Of a stretch of DNA of 64,000 nucleotides, positions 7,648 to 17,575 are shown piece after piece (position 1 is the first letter of the stretch; each line of letters starts with the position of its first letter). The notes beneath the pieces were generated by a model that was not told the DNA's origin, made no database searches, and saw only the letters and a list, made by a program, of their open reading frames with translations. This DNA comes from Pseudodesulfovibrio hydrargyri (lineage in GTDB: Bacteria > Desulfobacterota > Desulfovibrionia > Desulfovibrionales > Desulfovibrionaceae): positions 124,001 through 188,000 of the forward strand of contig NZ_LKAQ01000004.1 in the NCBI RefSeq assembly GCF_001874525.1, in the 5' to 3' direction. The translations under genes and the position numbers were made by a program.

Positions 7648-10214
7648 CACAGGTTCCCTCCGGGGCAGCTGTCGTCCGTGTCGGCCCGCGCCATGGCCGC
7701 CCGGTCCTCGTCACCCTGCTCCCGCCACAGCCGGTTCATGGAAATGGTCGCGGCCATGCCTCCGGCGAACCGCCAGCCCGAGCCGGGCGTCCTGGGCAGG
7801 ACCACCGTGTTCCGGGCCATGTCCTCCCGGCGGCGCAGCACGGTCCGGGCCACGCCCTGGGCCAACGGGATCAGGATGGTCTGTCCTTCCTCGAAACGCA
7901 TGGCCGCCGCGTCCAGGGGGTGCATGAGCACGCGGGGATCGGGCAACAGCGTCTCGCCGGGCTCGCCGAGGTTGGCCAGCCGGTCCGCGCCAAAGGTGGA
8001 GCCCGTGACCAGCACGTCGCATCGTCCTTCCTCCTGCCCGGCCGTGACAAACGGGGCCAGCCAATCCAGCGAACCGAAGCGCACAGGGGCTTCGGACGGC
8101 AGGACCGGGACACCGCGTTCCGCCGTGGCCTCGGCCATAGCCGTCCGCAACCGTTCTTCGGCCGCAGACGGCGCGGTGTGGCCCTCGGCATCGGGCGCGA
8201 GCAGATCGATCCACCCGGTCGCGCCGCGCGGGTCGTTTCCGGGGATTCCGGCCCCGGGCGTGCGCGGCGGGTGCGAGCCATGGCCGTCCTGAATCACGGG
8301 CAGGCCCCCGGCAAAGACCGGTTCGGCGCGTTGCAGCGACCCGTGGTTGTCCACCAGGCAGCCGCCGGTCTCGAAAATCGTGTTCATGGGCAGTGCCACT
8401 TGGGCCTTGCTCCACGTAGCCGACGGGGCGCAATCCACGCAGACCAGCAGATCGAGCTTGCCCACCGCTTCTTCCATGGCCTGCACGCCGGGATATTCAC
8501 CCAGCGGATCGGCCCCGATGCAGACGAACGCCTTGACGCCCCGCCCGTCGCCGCCGGGCATCAGCCGCCCTTCCAGGCTGGCTCCGTCGCCACCCGCGAG
8601 CAGGGCCGCGCCCAGGGAGTCGGCGCGCGGCAGGAGGCAGAACAGCCCGGAGCGGACCTCGACCCGGTCATCGCCGCCCTTGCGGCGCAACAGCCGGGCC
8701 ACCCCGGCAGCCAGGACCGGCCACTGGGCGGGCATGGCCGTGGCCGAGCAGACCACCACCGGACGCTCGGCCCGGGCCAGGGCGTGGGCGACCTCGTCCA
8801 ATTCGGCGCTCAATTCGCTGAAATCCTCGGCCCGCCCTTCCGTTATGGATTGCAATTCCCTCCAGAAGGCCAGCGCCTCGCCCTGAAAATCCGCCTCAAT
8901 GAAGGCGCGCCCAAGGAGCTTCGCCAGGACAACGGGCAAGAGCCCGCGCCGCACGGGCAATTTGATCGGTTCGCAGGGCAGGTCCACGGGCCGGGGGTCG
9001 AGCACGGCCACCGTGGCCCCGGACCGGGCCGCCTGGCGGACGGCCAGGGCGGCCATGGGCGCTTCGCTCAGGGGATCGGCCCCCAGAACCAGGACCATGT
9101 CGGCCTTGCGGACCTGTTCCAGGTTCCAGGCCAGGTCCGCGTCCAGGCTCGCGGCGACGTTCAGGCAGGCGAGCCGCTCGTCCTCGGTCAGGAAAAAGCT
9201 CGGCGCGGGCACGCCCAATCCGTCCGCCAGCCGCTTGGCCGCGAACAGATCTTCCAAGGTGCATCGGGACGACGCGTGCACGGCCACGGATTCGGGACCG
9301 TGGGCGGCGATAATCGCCTTGAGCCGATCCATGGCGGCCCCCGTCCCTTCTTCGGGAGACACGGACCGCCCGTCCACCAACGCGGTGCGCGGGCGTTCGG
9401 GCATGGAGGCGTAGCCGAAGCCGTAGCGGCCCCGGTCGCACAGGAAATCGCCGTTAATGGCCTCGTTCAAGCGGTTCTCCACGCGCAGGACCTCGCGGTA
9501 GCGCACGGCTGCCAAAGTATTGCAGCCGAGCGAGCAGTGCGTGCAGACCGACGGCTTGCGCTCCAGGTCCCAGCGCCGGGCGCGGTACCGGGACGGCTTG
9601 TCGGTCAGGGTGCCGGTGGGGCAGATCTCGCCCAGGTTGCCGGAAAACGGCGATTCCAGCCTCCCCGGCTCGAACCGCTGGTAGGTCACCCGCCCGGCGA
9701 TGCCGAAGGTGCCGAAGTCCGTGCCACCGGCGTATTCCCGGTAGAAGCGCACGCAGCGGTAGCAGTGGATGCAGCGGTTCATCTCGTGCTCGATGAGCGG
9801 GCCGAGATACTGGTTTTCATAGGTCCGTTTGGGTCCCCGGTAGTTGCGCAGGGAGTGGCCGCCGGACACGGTGGTGTCCTGGAGCAGGCAGTGCCCGCCC
9901 TCGTCGCAGATGGGGCAGTCGTGGGGATGGTCGAGCATCAGCCACTCGATGACCTGGGCTCGGAAGGCCACGGCATCCGGGTGGTCGGTGGACACGACCA
10001 TCCCGTCGCGCGCGTCGACCATGCAGCTCATGTCCAGGTCCTTCTTGTGCCCTTCCAGAAATTTGACCGCGCACATGCGGCAGGCCCCCACCGCGCCCAG
10101 GGACTTGAGGTAGCAGAACCGGGGGATCATGATGCCCAGTTGTTCGGCGGCGTCGATGACCTTGGTGCCCGCGGGCACCTCCACCGCTCGCCCGTCAATG
10201 GTCAGCCTGGGCAT
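7647..10214 (-). CDS. nuoG: NADH-quinone oxidoreductase subunit G
   Basis: This 855-residue protein is the iron-sulfur/molybdopterin-fold subunit of the complex I peripheral arm. The N-terminal 2Fe-2S site has C34, C45, C48 and C64. The His/Cys 4Fe-4S site has H96, C100, C103 and C109. The next 4Fe-4S site has C148, C151, C154 and C198. An extra C224-C227-C231-C259 set (C-x2-C-x3-C-x27-C) matches the N7 cluster, which only some bacterial complexes keep. The remainder resembles the molybdopterin oxidoreductase fold, which has no cofactor role in complex I. The start overlaps the nuoF stop as TGATG, showing tight translational coupling within the operon. Confidence 0.96.
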   Translation of the reverse strand: MPRLTIDGRAVEVPAGTKVIDAAEQLGIMIPRFCYLKSLGAVGACRMCAVKFLEGHKKDLDMSCMVDARDGMVVSTDHPDAVAFRAQVIEWLMLDHPHDCPICDEGGHCLLQDTTVSGGHSLRNYRGPKRTYENQYLGPLIEHEMNRCIHCYRCVRFYREYAGGTDFGTFGIAGRVTYQRFEPGRLESPFSGNLGEICPTGTLTDKPSRYRARRWDLERKPSVCTHCSLGCNTLAAVRYREVLRVENRLNEAINGDFLCDRGRYGFGYASMPERPRTALVDGRSVSPEEGTGAAMDRLKAIIAAHGPESVAVHASSRCTLEDLFAAKRLADGLGVPAPSFFLTEDERLACLNVAASLDADLAWNLEQVRKADMVLVLGADPLSEAPMAALAVRQAARSGATVAVLDPRPVDLPCEPIKLPVRRGLLPVVLAKLLGRAFIEADFQGEALAFWRELQSITEGRAEDFSELSAELDEVAHALARAERPVVVCSATAMPAQWPVLAAGVARLLRRKGGDDRVEVRSGLFCLLPRADSLGAALLAGGDGASLEGRLMPGGDGRGVKAFVCIGADPLGEYPGVQAMEEAVGKLDLLVCVDCAPSATWSKAQVALPMNTIFETGGCLVDNHGSLQRAEPVFAGGLPVIQDGHGSHPPRTPGAGIPGNDPRGATGWIDLLAPDAEGHTAPSAAEERLRTAMAEATAERGVPVLPSEAPVRFGSLDWLAPFVTAGQEEGRCDVLVTGSTFGADRLANLGEPGETLLPDPRVLMHPLDAAAMRFEEGQTILIPLAQGVARTVLRRREDMARNTVVLPRTPGSGWRFAGGMAATISMNRLWREQGDEDRAAMARADTDDSCPGGNL

Positions 10215-11569
10215 CAGCCGTCCCTCCCTTCCGAATCCGCTTCATCGGGGACCGTTTCATCCCGGTCAAGGGACGTCCACAAGCCGGGCTTGGCCACGCC
10301 TTCGCCCACAAACGGGCAGCCCCGGCCGTCCAGGTGTTCACGGACCTCGTCCCGGAAATGTTTGAGCAGGCCGTGGACCGGCATGGCCGCGCCCGGGGCG
10401 AAGCCGCAGTAAGCATGCTCCATGCCGTCGGCCACCCGTTGCAGAAGCTCCACGTCGCGCTCCCCGGCCTCGCCCGCCTCGATGCGTTCGAGAATGTGCT
10501 TCATGTAGGGGATGCCCTCGCGGCACGGGGTGCACCAGCCGCAGGACTCACGGGCGAAATAGGCCAGGATGTTGATGGTCGCCTGGACCAGGCAGGTGTT
10601 CTTGTCGAAGACGATGACCGACCCGGTGCCCAGGGACAATCCGGCCTTTTTCATGGAGTCGAAGTCCATGGGCGTCTCCAGGTGCTCCCGGGCCACGAAG
10701 CTGGTGGACGTGCCGCCCGGCAGGCAGGTCTTGAACTCGGCCCCCGGCAGCATACCCCCGGCCGCCCCGAAGATGATGTCCCCCAGCCTGGTGCCGCCCG
10801 GCAACTCGAAGCAGCCGGGCTCGGCCACCTCGCCGCTCACGGAGTAGAGCTTGGTGCCGTCCCCGGTGGGCGACGCGGCCAGGGTCTGGAACCACTCCAC
10901 CCCGTTGCGCAGGATGGACGGGACCGAGGCCAGGGTCTCCACGTTGTTGACCACGGTGGGCAGCCCCCACAACCCCGAGTCGGTCATGTGACTGTTCTTG
11001 TCCGGGTTGGGCCGCTTGCCCATGATGGCGTTGGCCTGGGCCGAGCTCTCGCCGCAGATATACCGCCCGGCGCTGCGGTGCACGTCGATGTCGAAGGAAA
11101 AATCGCTGCCCAGGATGTTTTTGCCCAGCAGCCCGGCCTCCCGGGCCACTTCCAGTTCCCGCTCCAGCAGCCGGGCGTCCGCGTCGTAGGACGGCCGGAT
11201 GAAGAACACGCCGTGGTCCGCCTGGACCGCGTAGCCGCACAGGACGATGCCCTCGATGACCAGGTGGGGGTCGGTGTTGACCAGGATGCGGTCCTTGAAG
11301 GTGCCGGGCTCCATCTCGTCGGTGTTGCACTGGATGTAGCGCGGATGGGGCGCGTCCTTGCGCACGAAGCTCCACTTGCGCCCCGTGGGGAACCCGGCCC
11401 CGCCCCGGCCGCGCAGCCCGGAGTCCATGACCACTTTTATGACCTCGTCCGGGGTCATGGTCCGCACCGCCTTTGTCAGGGCCTCGTAGCCCCCGCCCGC
11501 ACGGTAGTCCGCGAGGCTGGCGGGGCGGCAGTCGACGCGCCGGTTCTTGAAAAGCACCTGTTCGCTCAT
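10214..11569 (-). CDS. nuoF: NADH-quinone oxidoreductase subunit F (NADH/FMN site)
   Basis: This 451-residue subunit binds NADH and FMN and takes the first electrons. The NADH/FMN site is visible as G-L-R-G-R-G-G-A-G-F-P-T-G-R-K-W followed by the C-N-T-D-E-M-E-P-G-T region, and the N3 4Fe-4S ligands are C343, C346, C349 and C388. The C-terminal tail after the cluster is about 60 residues, acidic and unconserved-looking. Its presence with nuoE and nuoG means the complex is equipped to oxidise NADH, unlike the 11-subunit complexes that lack this module. It starts at an ATG 4 bp after the nuoE stop and overlaps nuoG at its end. Confidence 0.97.
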   Translation of the reverse strand: MSEQVLFKNRRVDCRPASLADYRAGGGYEALTKAVRTMTPDEVIKVVMDSGLRGRGGAGFPTGRKWSFVRKDAPHPRYIQCNTDEMEPGTFKDRILVNTDPHLVIEGIVLCGYAVQADHGVFFIRPSYDADARLLERELEVAREAGLLGKNILGSDFSFDIDVHRSAGRYICGESSAQANAIMGKRPNPDKNSHMTDSGLWGLPTVVNNVETLASVPSILRNGVEWFQTLAASPTGDGTKLYSVSGEVAEPGCFELPGGTRLGDIIFGAAGGMLPGAEFKTCLPGGTSTSFVAREHLETPMDFDSMKKAGLSLGTGSVIVFDKNTCLVQATINILAYFARESCGWCTPCREGIPYMKHILERIEAGEAGERDVELLQRVADGMEHAYCGFAPGAAMPVHGLLKHFRDEVREHLDGRGCPFVGEGVAKPGLWTSLDRDETVPDEADSEGRDG

Positions 11570-11573
11570 GGTC

Positions 11574-12074
11574 TCACCTGCACAGACACAGCGGGATGGT
11601 GTCGGCGTTTTCGCGCAGATTGTCGAGTATCCGGTCCACCTTTTCCGGAGTCAGCCTGCCGTAGTGCTCGCCGTTGACGAGCATGGCCGGGGCGTTGTGG
11701 CAGTTGCCCAGGCAGGCCGTGGGCAGGACGGTGAACAGCCCGTCCGCCGTGGTTTCGCCCACCTCCACCCCGAGCTTGCGGCAGAGGTAGTCGAACAGCC
11801 CGTTCTCGTGGTGCATCCAACAGGTCACGCCGTCGCAGACGTGGATCACGAACCGGCCAAGCGGTTCGCGGTAGATGAAGTCGTAGAAGGTGGCCAGTTC
11901 CTCGAGCTCGACCAGCGTCTTGCCCGTGAGCCGGGCCGCGTGGCCCATGGCCTCGTCCGAAAAATAGCCGAAGTGCCGCTGCAGGAGGTAGATCACGTCG
12001 ATGATCTTCTCCTCCACGTGGTCCGTTTCCCGGACCATCTCCGCTATTTCCTGTTCCAATTCCCTGGGGAGCAT
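11574..12074 (-). CDS. nuoE: NADH-quinone oxidoreductase subunit E
   Basis: This 166-residue thioredoxin-fold protein carries the 2Fe-2S cluster N1a. Its ligands fit the family pattern C-x4-C ... C-x3-C: C80 and C85 in C-D-G-V-T-C, and C121 and C125 in C-L-G-N-C. The N-terminal helical domain of about 70 residues is typical. NuoE pairs with NuoF in the NADH-oxidising tip of complex I. It lies 13 bp after nuoBCD and 4 bp before nuoF in the leftward operon, so all are very likely co-transcribed. A GGAGAA-like ribosome site precedes the ATG at 12072-12074. Confidence 0.96.
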   Translation of the reverse strand: MLPRELEQEIAEMVRETDHVEEKIIDVIYLLQRHFGYFSDEAMGHAARLTGKTLVELEELATFYDFIYREPLGRFVIHVCDGVTCWMHHENGLFDYLCRKLGVEVGETTADGLFTVLPTACLGNCHNAPAMLVNGEHYGRLTPEKVDRILDNLRENADTIPLCLCR

Positions 12075-12087
12075 GTTCCCTGTTCTC

Positions 12088-14532
12088 CTAGCGATCCAGA
12101 TCGGGCGCGATGTAGTCCAGCGAGCCCATGATGGCGATGAAGTCGGCGATGGTGTGGCCTATGGTCATCAGGGGCAGGGCCTGTACCGAGGCGTAGCCGG
12201 GCGAGCGCATGTGCAGCCGGTACGGCATGTTGCCGCCGTCGCTGACCACGTAGAACCCCTGCTCGCCGCGAGGGGCCTCGGTGGCCGCGTAGGCCTCGCC
12301 CGCGGGTACCTTGGGGCCGCGCGTGGCGTTGATGAAATGATGGATCAGGCTCTCGATGTCCCGCAGGGTGTCCCGTTTGTCCGGGATGCAGTAGCGGTAG
12401 TCGTCGGCCATGAACCGGCCGGAAGGCATCCACTCCAGGCATTGGGCGATGATCCGGTTGCTCTGGACCATCTCCTCGAAGCGGACCTCGAACCGGGCCA
12501 GGCAGTCGCCCCCGTCGCGGGTGGGGATGTCGAAATCGTACTGCTCGTACCCGGAGTACGGGGCGACCTTGCGCAGGTCCCGGGTGGAACCGCAGGCCCG
12601 CAGGTTGGCCCCGGAGATGCCGTGGTCCACGGCGTTCTCAAGCGACAGGCGGCCGATGCCCTTGACCCTGGCCCGGACGATGGGGTTGCCGGTGATCATC
12701 CGCCGGTAGCCCGCCACCCTTTTCGGGAAAATCGTGACGAAATCGCGGACCAGTTTGTCCCAGCCGTCGGGCAGATCCATGGCCAGGCCGCCAATGCGCA
12801 GCCAGGCCGGGTGCAGCCGCGCCCCGGTGATGGCCTCCATGATGTCCAATATTTGCTCGCGCTCGCGGAAGGTGTGGAAGACCGGGGTGATCATGCCCAG
12901 GTCCTGGACCATGGTTCCGAGCCAGAGCAGGTGGTTGGAGAGGCGGTAGAACTCGGCCAGCATGACGCGCACGCACTGCGCACGCTGCGGCACGGCCACG
13001 CCGCAAAGCTTTTCCACGGCCAGCAGGTAGGTCAGGTTGTTGGCCGCCCCGCTCAGGTAGTCCAGCCGGTCGGTGTAGGGAATGAACTGGTGCCAGGACT
13101 GGTGCTCGGCGATCTTTTCCACGCCCCGGTGGTGATAGCCGATGTCCGTGGTCATATCCACGATCTCCTCGCCGTAAAGCTCGAGGATGAAGCGGACCAG
13201 CCCGTGGGTGCTGTAATGGTGCGGGCCGATGTTGAGCACGAACTCGCGCCGGGCGGGCGGCGCGGCATGGGCCTTTTCCAGCAGGCGGACCGCGTCCTCG
13301 GGCTGTTCGCGCCGGGCGTCCTCGGCCAGGTACGGGGCCATTTCCGTGGCCCGCTGCGGGTCGCCCTTGCGCAACGGGTGGCCCTGCCACTCCTCGGGCA
13401 TGATCAGCCGCCGCAGACCGGGATGGCCCGTAAACCGGATGCCGAACAGGTCCCATATCTCGCACTCGTACCAGTTGGCGCTGGGCCAGACCGGCGTGGC
13501 GCTGGGCAGTTCGAGGTCCGCCCCCACGGGCACGCGCACCCGCAGGTACTCGACGGAGCTCAGGGACGTCAGGGTGTAGATCGCGGTAAAGTCGTGTTCG
13601 GGCCGGACCTTGCGCGCGGTCTCGTCCACGGCAGTGATGTCCTCCAGCCGTTCGAACCGGATGGGCGCCTCATGCTTGAGAAAATCGAGGACCTCGACAA
13701 GGCGCTGGGCCGGAACCGTGACGGTGGGCATGTCCACCACCGTCTCGTGCCAGGCCGAAGGCTCGCCGAACCTGGCGGCCAGGGCCTCGCGCAGGGCGTC
13801 GTGGGCCGGGGTGAATGAAAGTTTCGGGGCCGGGGGCGTCCACATCTCGTCGGACCGCGACCCCGCGAACACGGGCGGGGTCACCGAGGTGCCGCGCGCC
13901 GGGATGCCGGCCATGCCCGGGCCGCGCGTGTCGCGGTCCTTGGTCACGCCCGGGACCAGGATGTCGTCGCGCCCACCCAGGTGGCCGCCGTCCAGGTTGA
14001 GCACCGGGCGCAGGGGGCGGCTCTTCTGGCGGATCATGTCCTGGAGGGTGATCAGGCCGTGCAGCAACGCCTCGGGCCGGGGCGGGCAGCCGGTCACGTA
14101 GACGTCCACCGGGATGATCTGGTCCACGCCCTGGACCACGCTGTACACGTCGTACATGCCCCCGGTGTTGGCGCAGGAGCCCATGGAAATGACCCACTTG
14201 GGCCGGGGCATCTGCTCGTAGACGCGCTTGACCATGGGCGCGGCCTTCTTGAAGACCGTGCCCGAGACCACCAGGAGATCGGCCTGGCGGGGCGAGCCGC
14301 GCAGGACCTCGGCCCCGAAGCGGGCGATGTCGTACAGCCCGGTAAAGACCGTGGCCTGCTCCACGAAGCAGCAGGACAGGCCGAAGAACAGGGGCCACAG
14401 GCTGTTGGCCTGACACCAGTTGAGGATGACGTCGCCCAGGCCCGCCTTGTCGGGCAGAGCCCTGGCCGCGTTTTCGTCGCCGTTCATGGCGGCCCGCACG
14501 GCTCGGTCTATCGCTTGCGCGTCATGCCCCAT
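12088..14532 (-). CDS. nuoBCD: NADH-quinone oxidoreductase subunits B, C and D fused in one polypeptide
   Basis: One uninterrupted 814-residue frame covers three subunits that are separate genes in most bacteria. NuoB is at about residues 30-180, with all four N2-cluster cysteines: C54-C55, C120 and C149. NuoC is at about 240-395, with the signature [10 protein letters not shown] near 356-365. NuoD is at about 428-814, with G-P-H-H-Y-S-T-H-G near 436-444. The linker at about 180-235 is Gly/Pro/Arg-rich. NuoB, C and D form the quinone-proximal core, so fusion fixes their 1:1:1 ratio. The ATG at 14530-14532 has GGAGG upstream but overlaps nuoA by 25 bp; an ATG at 14485-14487 is possible with a poorer ribosome site. 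CD fusions are well known; the triple fusion is rarer. Confidence 0.95.
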   Translation of the reverse strand: MGHDAQAIDRAVRAAMNGDENAARALPDKAGLGDVILNWCQANSLWPLFFGLSCCFVEQATVFTGLYDIARFGAEVLRGSPRQADLLVVSGTVFKKAAPMVKRVYEQMPRPKWVISMGSCANTGGMYDVYSVVQGVDQIIPVDVYVTGCPPRPEALLHGLITLQDMIRQKSRPLRPVLNLDGGHLGGRDDILVPGVTKDRDTRGPGMAGIPARGTSVTPPVFAGSRSDEMWTPPAPKLSFTPAHDALREALAARFGEPSAWHETVVDMPTVTVPAQRLVEVLDFLKHEAPIRFERLEDITAVDETARKVRPEHDFTAIYTLTSLSSVEYLRVRVPVGADLELPSATPVWPSANWYECEIWDLFGIRFTGHPGLRRLIMPEEWQGHPLRKGDPQRATEMAPYLAEDARREQPEDAVRLLEKAHAAPPARREFVLNIGPHHYSTHGLVRFILELYGEEIVDMTTDIGYHHRGVEKIAEHQSWHQFIPYTDRLDYLSGAANNLTYLLAVEKLCGVAVPQRAQCVRVMLAEFYRLSNHLLWLGTMVQDLGMITPVFHTFREREQILDIMEAITGARLHPAWLRIGGLAMDLPDGWDKLVRDFVTIFPKRVAGYRRMITGNPIVRARVKGIGRLSLENAVDHGISGANLRACGSTRDLRKVAPYSGYEQYDFDIPTRDGGDCLARFEVRFEEMVQSNRIIAQCLEWMPSGRFMADDYRYCIPDKRDTLRDIESLIHHFINATRGPKVPAGEAYAATEAPRGEQGFYVVSDGGNMPYRLHMRSPGYASVQALPLMTIGHTIADFIAIMGSLDYIAPDLDR

Positions 14533-14921
14533 TCGAGGCCTCCCTTGCGCCAGACCCAGAACAGACCGAGCAGCAGCACGCCGATGAAAAAGGTTATCTG
14601 GCCCCAGGCGGCCCAGGTCATGCGGGAGAAGGACACGGCCCAGGAGACCACGTACACGGCCTCCACGTCGAAGAGCAGGAAGAAGACCGCCACCAGCCAG
14701 AACGGGGCCGGATAGCTCGGCCGGGCCGAACCCGAGGGGATGACGCCGCACTCGTACGGGCGGCCCTTTTCCCCTTCCCCGCGCCTGCGGGTCAGGACCA
14801 CGGACAGAGTCAGCAGCGCCGTGACCAGACCGGCCGCCAGCAGGGCGAAGACGATCAGGGAGAAGACGCTCGGGTCCCAGGCGTTGAACCCGGTGGACAT
14901 GTATTCCGGTGACGTTGGCAT
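14508..14921 (-). CDS. nuoA: NADH-quinone oxidoreductase subunit A
   Basis: This 137-residue protein has three membrane helices and the NuoA/ND3 signature: R-P-Y-E-C-G-V after helix one, and [11 protein letters not shown] in helix two. The loop between helices one and two, with the conserved Cys, approaches the quinone site in known complex I structures. It is the promoter-proximal gene of the leftward operon. The start at 14919-14921 has AAGGAA upstream and lacks the long leader of the wider reading frame. Its 3' end overlaps the next gene by 25 bp if nuoBCD starts at 14532. Confidence 0.94.
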   Translation of the reverse strand: MPTSPEYMSTGFNAWDPSVFSLIVFALLAAGLVTALLTLSVVLTRRRGEGEKGRPYECGVIPSGSARPSYPAPFWLVAVFFLLFDVEAVYVVSWAVSFSRMTWAAWGQITFFIGVLLLGLFWVWRKGGLEWGMTRKR

Positions 14922-15206
14922 GCGTTGCGATTCCTTATCAATCAACGGCCGACCGGCCGTCGTGGGCCCGGGGCCCGGCATTTCCGGGCCCGATGAACGA
15001 CGCCCGACCTCTCCTGTTTAATAGCTTCGGGCACTTAAAACAAGTTACTGTTGGCAAAATCCTCAAAGAACATTTATCTATGTGCTCATGTTACTATCAA
15101 TTTTCACGGACCGGTTGCCTCTTCAAGATTTTTGAGGGACACTGCGGAGCGGTTCCGGCAGGACTCATTCCGACGCGCGCTGAAACGCCGAATCGAGCAG
15201 CGAAAC
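14922..15206. promoter_or_regulatory. Divergent control region between nuoA and cydA operons
   Basis: This 285-bp gap must hold both operon promoters. Nearest nuoA is an 8-bp perfect G/C stem-loop (GGGCCCGG at 14971-14978, CCGGGCCC at 14984-14991), which would fall in the nuoA leader RNA if transcription starts beyond it. Next comes an A/T-rich core at about 15017-15110. TTGGCA at 15051-15056 with TTATCT after 17 bp is a possible but weak cydA promoter. I did not find a good FNR, Rex or sigma-54 site. Confidence 0.5.
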
Positions 15207-16589
15207 ATGGTACACACGTTGACCGACTACATATTCCTCTCCAGGGTCCAGTTCGCGCTGACCACCATGTTCCACATCATCTGGCCGGTACTGACCATCG
15301 GCCTGTCCGTGTTCATTCTCCTGGCCGAACTGGCCTGGGTGCGCACCGGCCGGACGCACTGGTACCAGCAGGCCCGGTTCTGGAGCCGGTTCTTCCTCCT
15401 GGCCTTCGCCCTGGGCGTGATCAGCGGCATCCCCCTGGAATTCCAGTTCGGCACCAACTGGTCCGGCTTCTCCGCCGCCACCGGCCACTTCCTGGGCCAG
15501 ATACTGTCGGTGGAGGCCATGTCCGGCTTCCTCCTCGAATCCATCTTCCTCTATCTGATGGTCGCCGGGTGGAGCCGGCTGTCGCCCAGGCTGCACCTGT
15601 TCACCACGGCCATGGTCACCCTCGGGGCGGTCCTGTCCGCCTTCTGGATCATGGTCGCCAACTCCTGGATGCAGACCCCGCGCGGCGGACATATGGAAAA
15701 CGGCGTGTTTGCGGTCACCGACCGGGTGCGGGCCGTGCTCAATCCGGATCTGCTCGTCTCGTTCCCGCACATGCTCCTGGCCTGCCTGACGGCCACGGCC
15801 TTCATCCTCGGCGGGGTCGCGGCCTGGCACCTGCTGCGCGCCCGGCACACGGCCTTCTACCTGCGCGTCTTCAAGATCGCGGTGGCCGCCGGGCTCCTGC
15901 TGGCCCTGCTCCAGGCGGGCACCGGCGACCTGTCCGGGCAAAGCGTGGCCAGACACCAGCCCGCCAAGCTGGCCGCCACCGAGGCGTTCTGGAACACCAA
16001 CGGCCCGGGCCAGGGCGCGGCCTGGTCCATCTTCGCCTGGCCCGACGCGCAGAACGAGCGCAACGCCGTGGAATTCCGCATCCCCTACGTGCTCAGCCTG
16101 CTGGCCACCCACGATCCCTTCGGCCGGGTCGTCGGGCTCAAGGACATCCCGCGCGACGAGCGGCCGCCCATCGTGCTCATCTTCTATTCCTTCCGGATCA
16201 TGGTCTTCACCGGCACGCTGATGATCCTGGCCGGGCTGCTCGGCGCATGGGCCTGGCGCAAGGGACGGCTCACCCCGGAACGGGCCGGGGCCCAACGCAG
16301 GCTGCTGACCTTTTTCGTCTGGCTGGCCCCCTTTTCCATGGTCTCGGTCTGGACCGGCTGGATCATGCGCGAGGTGGGCAGGCAGCCCTGGATCCTCCAC
16401 GGCATGCTGAGGACGGCCGACACGGCCTCGCCGCTCACGGCCCGGGCCGTGGGCCTGTCGCTGAGCATGTTCCTGGTGGCCGCCGTGGCCCTGACCTGGC
16501 TGTTCATCGCCTTCAGCCGACGGCTGCTCAAGGAGGGGCCGGGCCGCGACACGCCGCCCGACCGCTGCGAAATCGGGAGGCGGCCATGA
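15207..16589 (+). CDS. cydA: Cytochrome bd quinol oxidase subunit I
   Basis: This 460-residue membrane protein is the haem-bearing subunit of a bd-type quinol:O2 oxidoreductase. The N-terminal R-V-Q-F-A-L-T-T-M-F-H places H23 at the conserved haem-ligand position, F-G-T-N-W-S-G-F and the L-L-E-S-I-F helix follow, and the Q loop holds Q-P-A-K-L-A-A-T-E-A. The conserved Met region (F-R-I-M-V-F-T-G) and G-W-I-M-R-E-V-G-R-Q-P-W are present. At 460 residues it belongs with the short-Q-loop class. The ATG at 15207 matches the family N-terminus, although its ribosome site is weak; a longer frame from 15051 adds a non-membrane leader. It overlaps cydB by ATGA and so heads an operon that continues into nuoI-N. 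Confidence 0.95.
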   Translation: MVHTLTDYIFLSRVQFALTTMFHIIWPVLTIGLSVFILLAELAWVRTGRTHWYQQARFWSRFFLLAFALGVISGIPLEFQFGTNWSGFSAATGHFLGQILSVEAMSGFLLESIFLYLMVAGWSRLSPRLHLFTTAMVTLGAVLSAFWIMVANSWMQTPRGGHMENGVFAVTDRVRAVLNPDLLVSFPHMLLACLTATAFILGGVAAWHLLRARHTAFYLRVFKIAVAAGLLLALLQAGTGDLSGQSVARHQPAKLAATEAFWNTNGPGQGAAWSIFAWPDAQNERNAVEFRIPYVLSLLATHDPFGRVVGLKDIPRDERPPIVLIFYSFRIMVFTGTLMILAGLLGAWAWRKGRLTPERAGAQRRLLTFFVWLAPFSMVSVWTGWIMREVGRQPWILHGMLRTADTASPLTARAVGLSLSMFLVAAVALTWLFIAFSRRLLKEGPGRDTPPDRCEIGRRP

Positions 16590-17575
16590 CCCCGCACGAC
16601 GGCTGGTTCCTGCTCCTGGGCGGGGTGCTCTTCCTCCACCTGGGGCTGGGGAGCATCGACCTGGGCGTCTGCCTGCTCTCCCTGTTCGCGCCCCGGGACC
16701 GGGCCGAAACCATGCTCGGCTCCATCGACTCGGTCTGGCACGCCAACCAGACCTGGCTGGTGGTCCTCGGGGCCATGCTCTTCGGGGCCTTTCCCGACGT
16801 GTACGGCGAGGTCCTGACCCGGTTGTACGGCCTGGTCATCCTGCTGCTCGTGGCCCTGGCCCTGCGCGCGCTGGGGCTGGAATACCGCCACCACGCGGCG
16901 AAACCGGGGCCGTGGCGCAGGCTGGCGGGCTGGGGCGCGGTCGCCGTCATGCTCGCCGAGGGGCTGCTGCTCGGCGCGCTCTTCCTGGGGCCGCCGGAAG
17001 GCCCGGGCCTGTATGGACTCATGGCCGTGGCCCGGCCCGAGTTCTTCCCGGCCCTGCTCTTCCTGTTCTGCTGCGGCCTGCTCATGGGCGGGGCATGGCG
17101 GCTGGGCTGGCTCAGGCGGACCCGGGGCACCGACATCGACCTGCATCTCTATGCCGCGCTCACCCTGGTGGGCGGCCTGGGCGCGGTTCTGACCGGCGGG
17201 CTGCTCTGCGGCCAGCTGGCGGAAGGCGCGATGCTCGTCCCGTGGCCGTTTCTCATCCCCGTATGCATCGTCGGGCTGGCCGACCTGGCCGTCCTGTACG
17301 CCAGCCTGCGGCCCGGCTGGCAAGGATCGCCGCTGCCCTGGGGGCTGGCCCTCATCGGGCTGGCGCTGGCGGCCTGCGCGGCCGTGGCGCGCGGCGCGTG
17401 GGCCGCGACGGGCCCGGCCGGAGACGGCGGTGAGCTGTGGTTCCTGACAGTGGCCACGGCCGTGCTGCTGCCCCCGCTGCTGGCCTTCCAGATTTTCCAA
17501 TACCGCCTGGAACGGCCCGGCAGGATGTCCGGTCACCCGGCCCAGGCGGACCCGGCAGGGGAGGAGCGGCCATGA
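16586..17575 (+). CDS. cydB: Cytochrome bd quinol oxidase subunit II
   Basis: This 329-residue protein with eight or nine membrane helices is the partner of CydA. Family features are G-W-F-L-L-L-G-G at the start, L-G-S-I-D-L-G-V near residue 27 in place of the usual G-F-D-L-G, and S-I-D-S-V-W-H-A-N-Q-T-W-L-V, which corresponds to the conserved W-x-x-N-E-T-W stretch with Gln for Glu. These substitutions are compatible with the divergent short-loop bd/CIO group. The start overlaps the cydA stop (ATGA) and the end overlaps the nuoI start (ATGA), so bd oxidase and complex I subunits are translationally linked. No cydX-like small gene is seen. Confidence 0.92.
   Translation: MTPHDGWFLLLGGVLFLHLGLGSIDLGVCLLSLFAPRDRAETMLGSIDSVWHANQTWLVVLGAMLFGAFPDVYGEVLTRLYGLVILLLVALALRALGLEYRHHAAKPGPWRRLAGWGAVAVMLAEGLLLGALFLGPPEGPGLYGLMAVARPEFFPALLFLFCCGLLMGGAWRLGWLRRTRGTDIDLHLYAALTLVGGLGAVLTGGLLCGQLAEGAMLVPWPFLIPVCIVGLADLAVLYASLRPGWQGSPLPWGLALIGLALAACAAVARGAWAATGPAGDGGELWFLTVATAVLLPPLLAFQIFQYRLERPGRMSGHPAQADPAGEERP

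Noticed and set aside
14909..17575. An 888-codon open frame that seems to start before cydA and end with cydB
   Set aside because: Only the part from 16586 encodes CydB; the earlier part is an out-of-frame reading across cydA, in which the CydA frame is the one with membrane helices and motifs.
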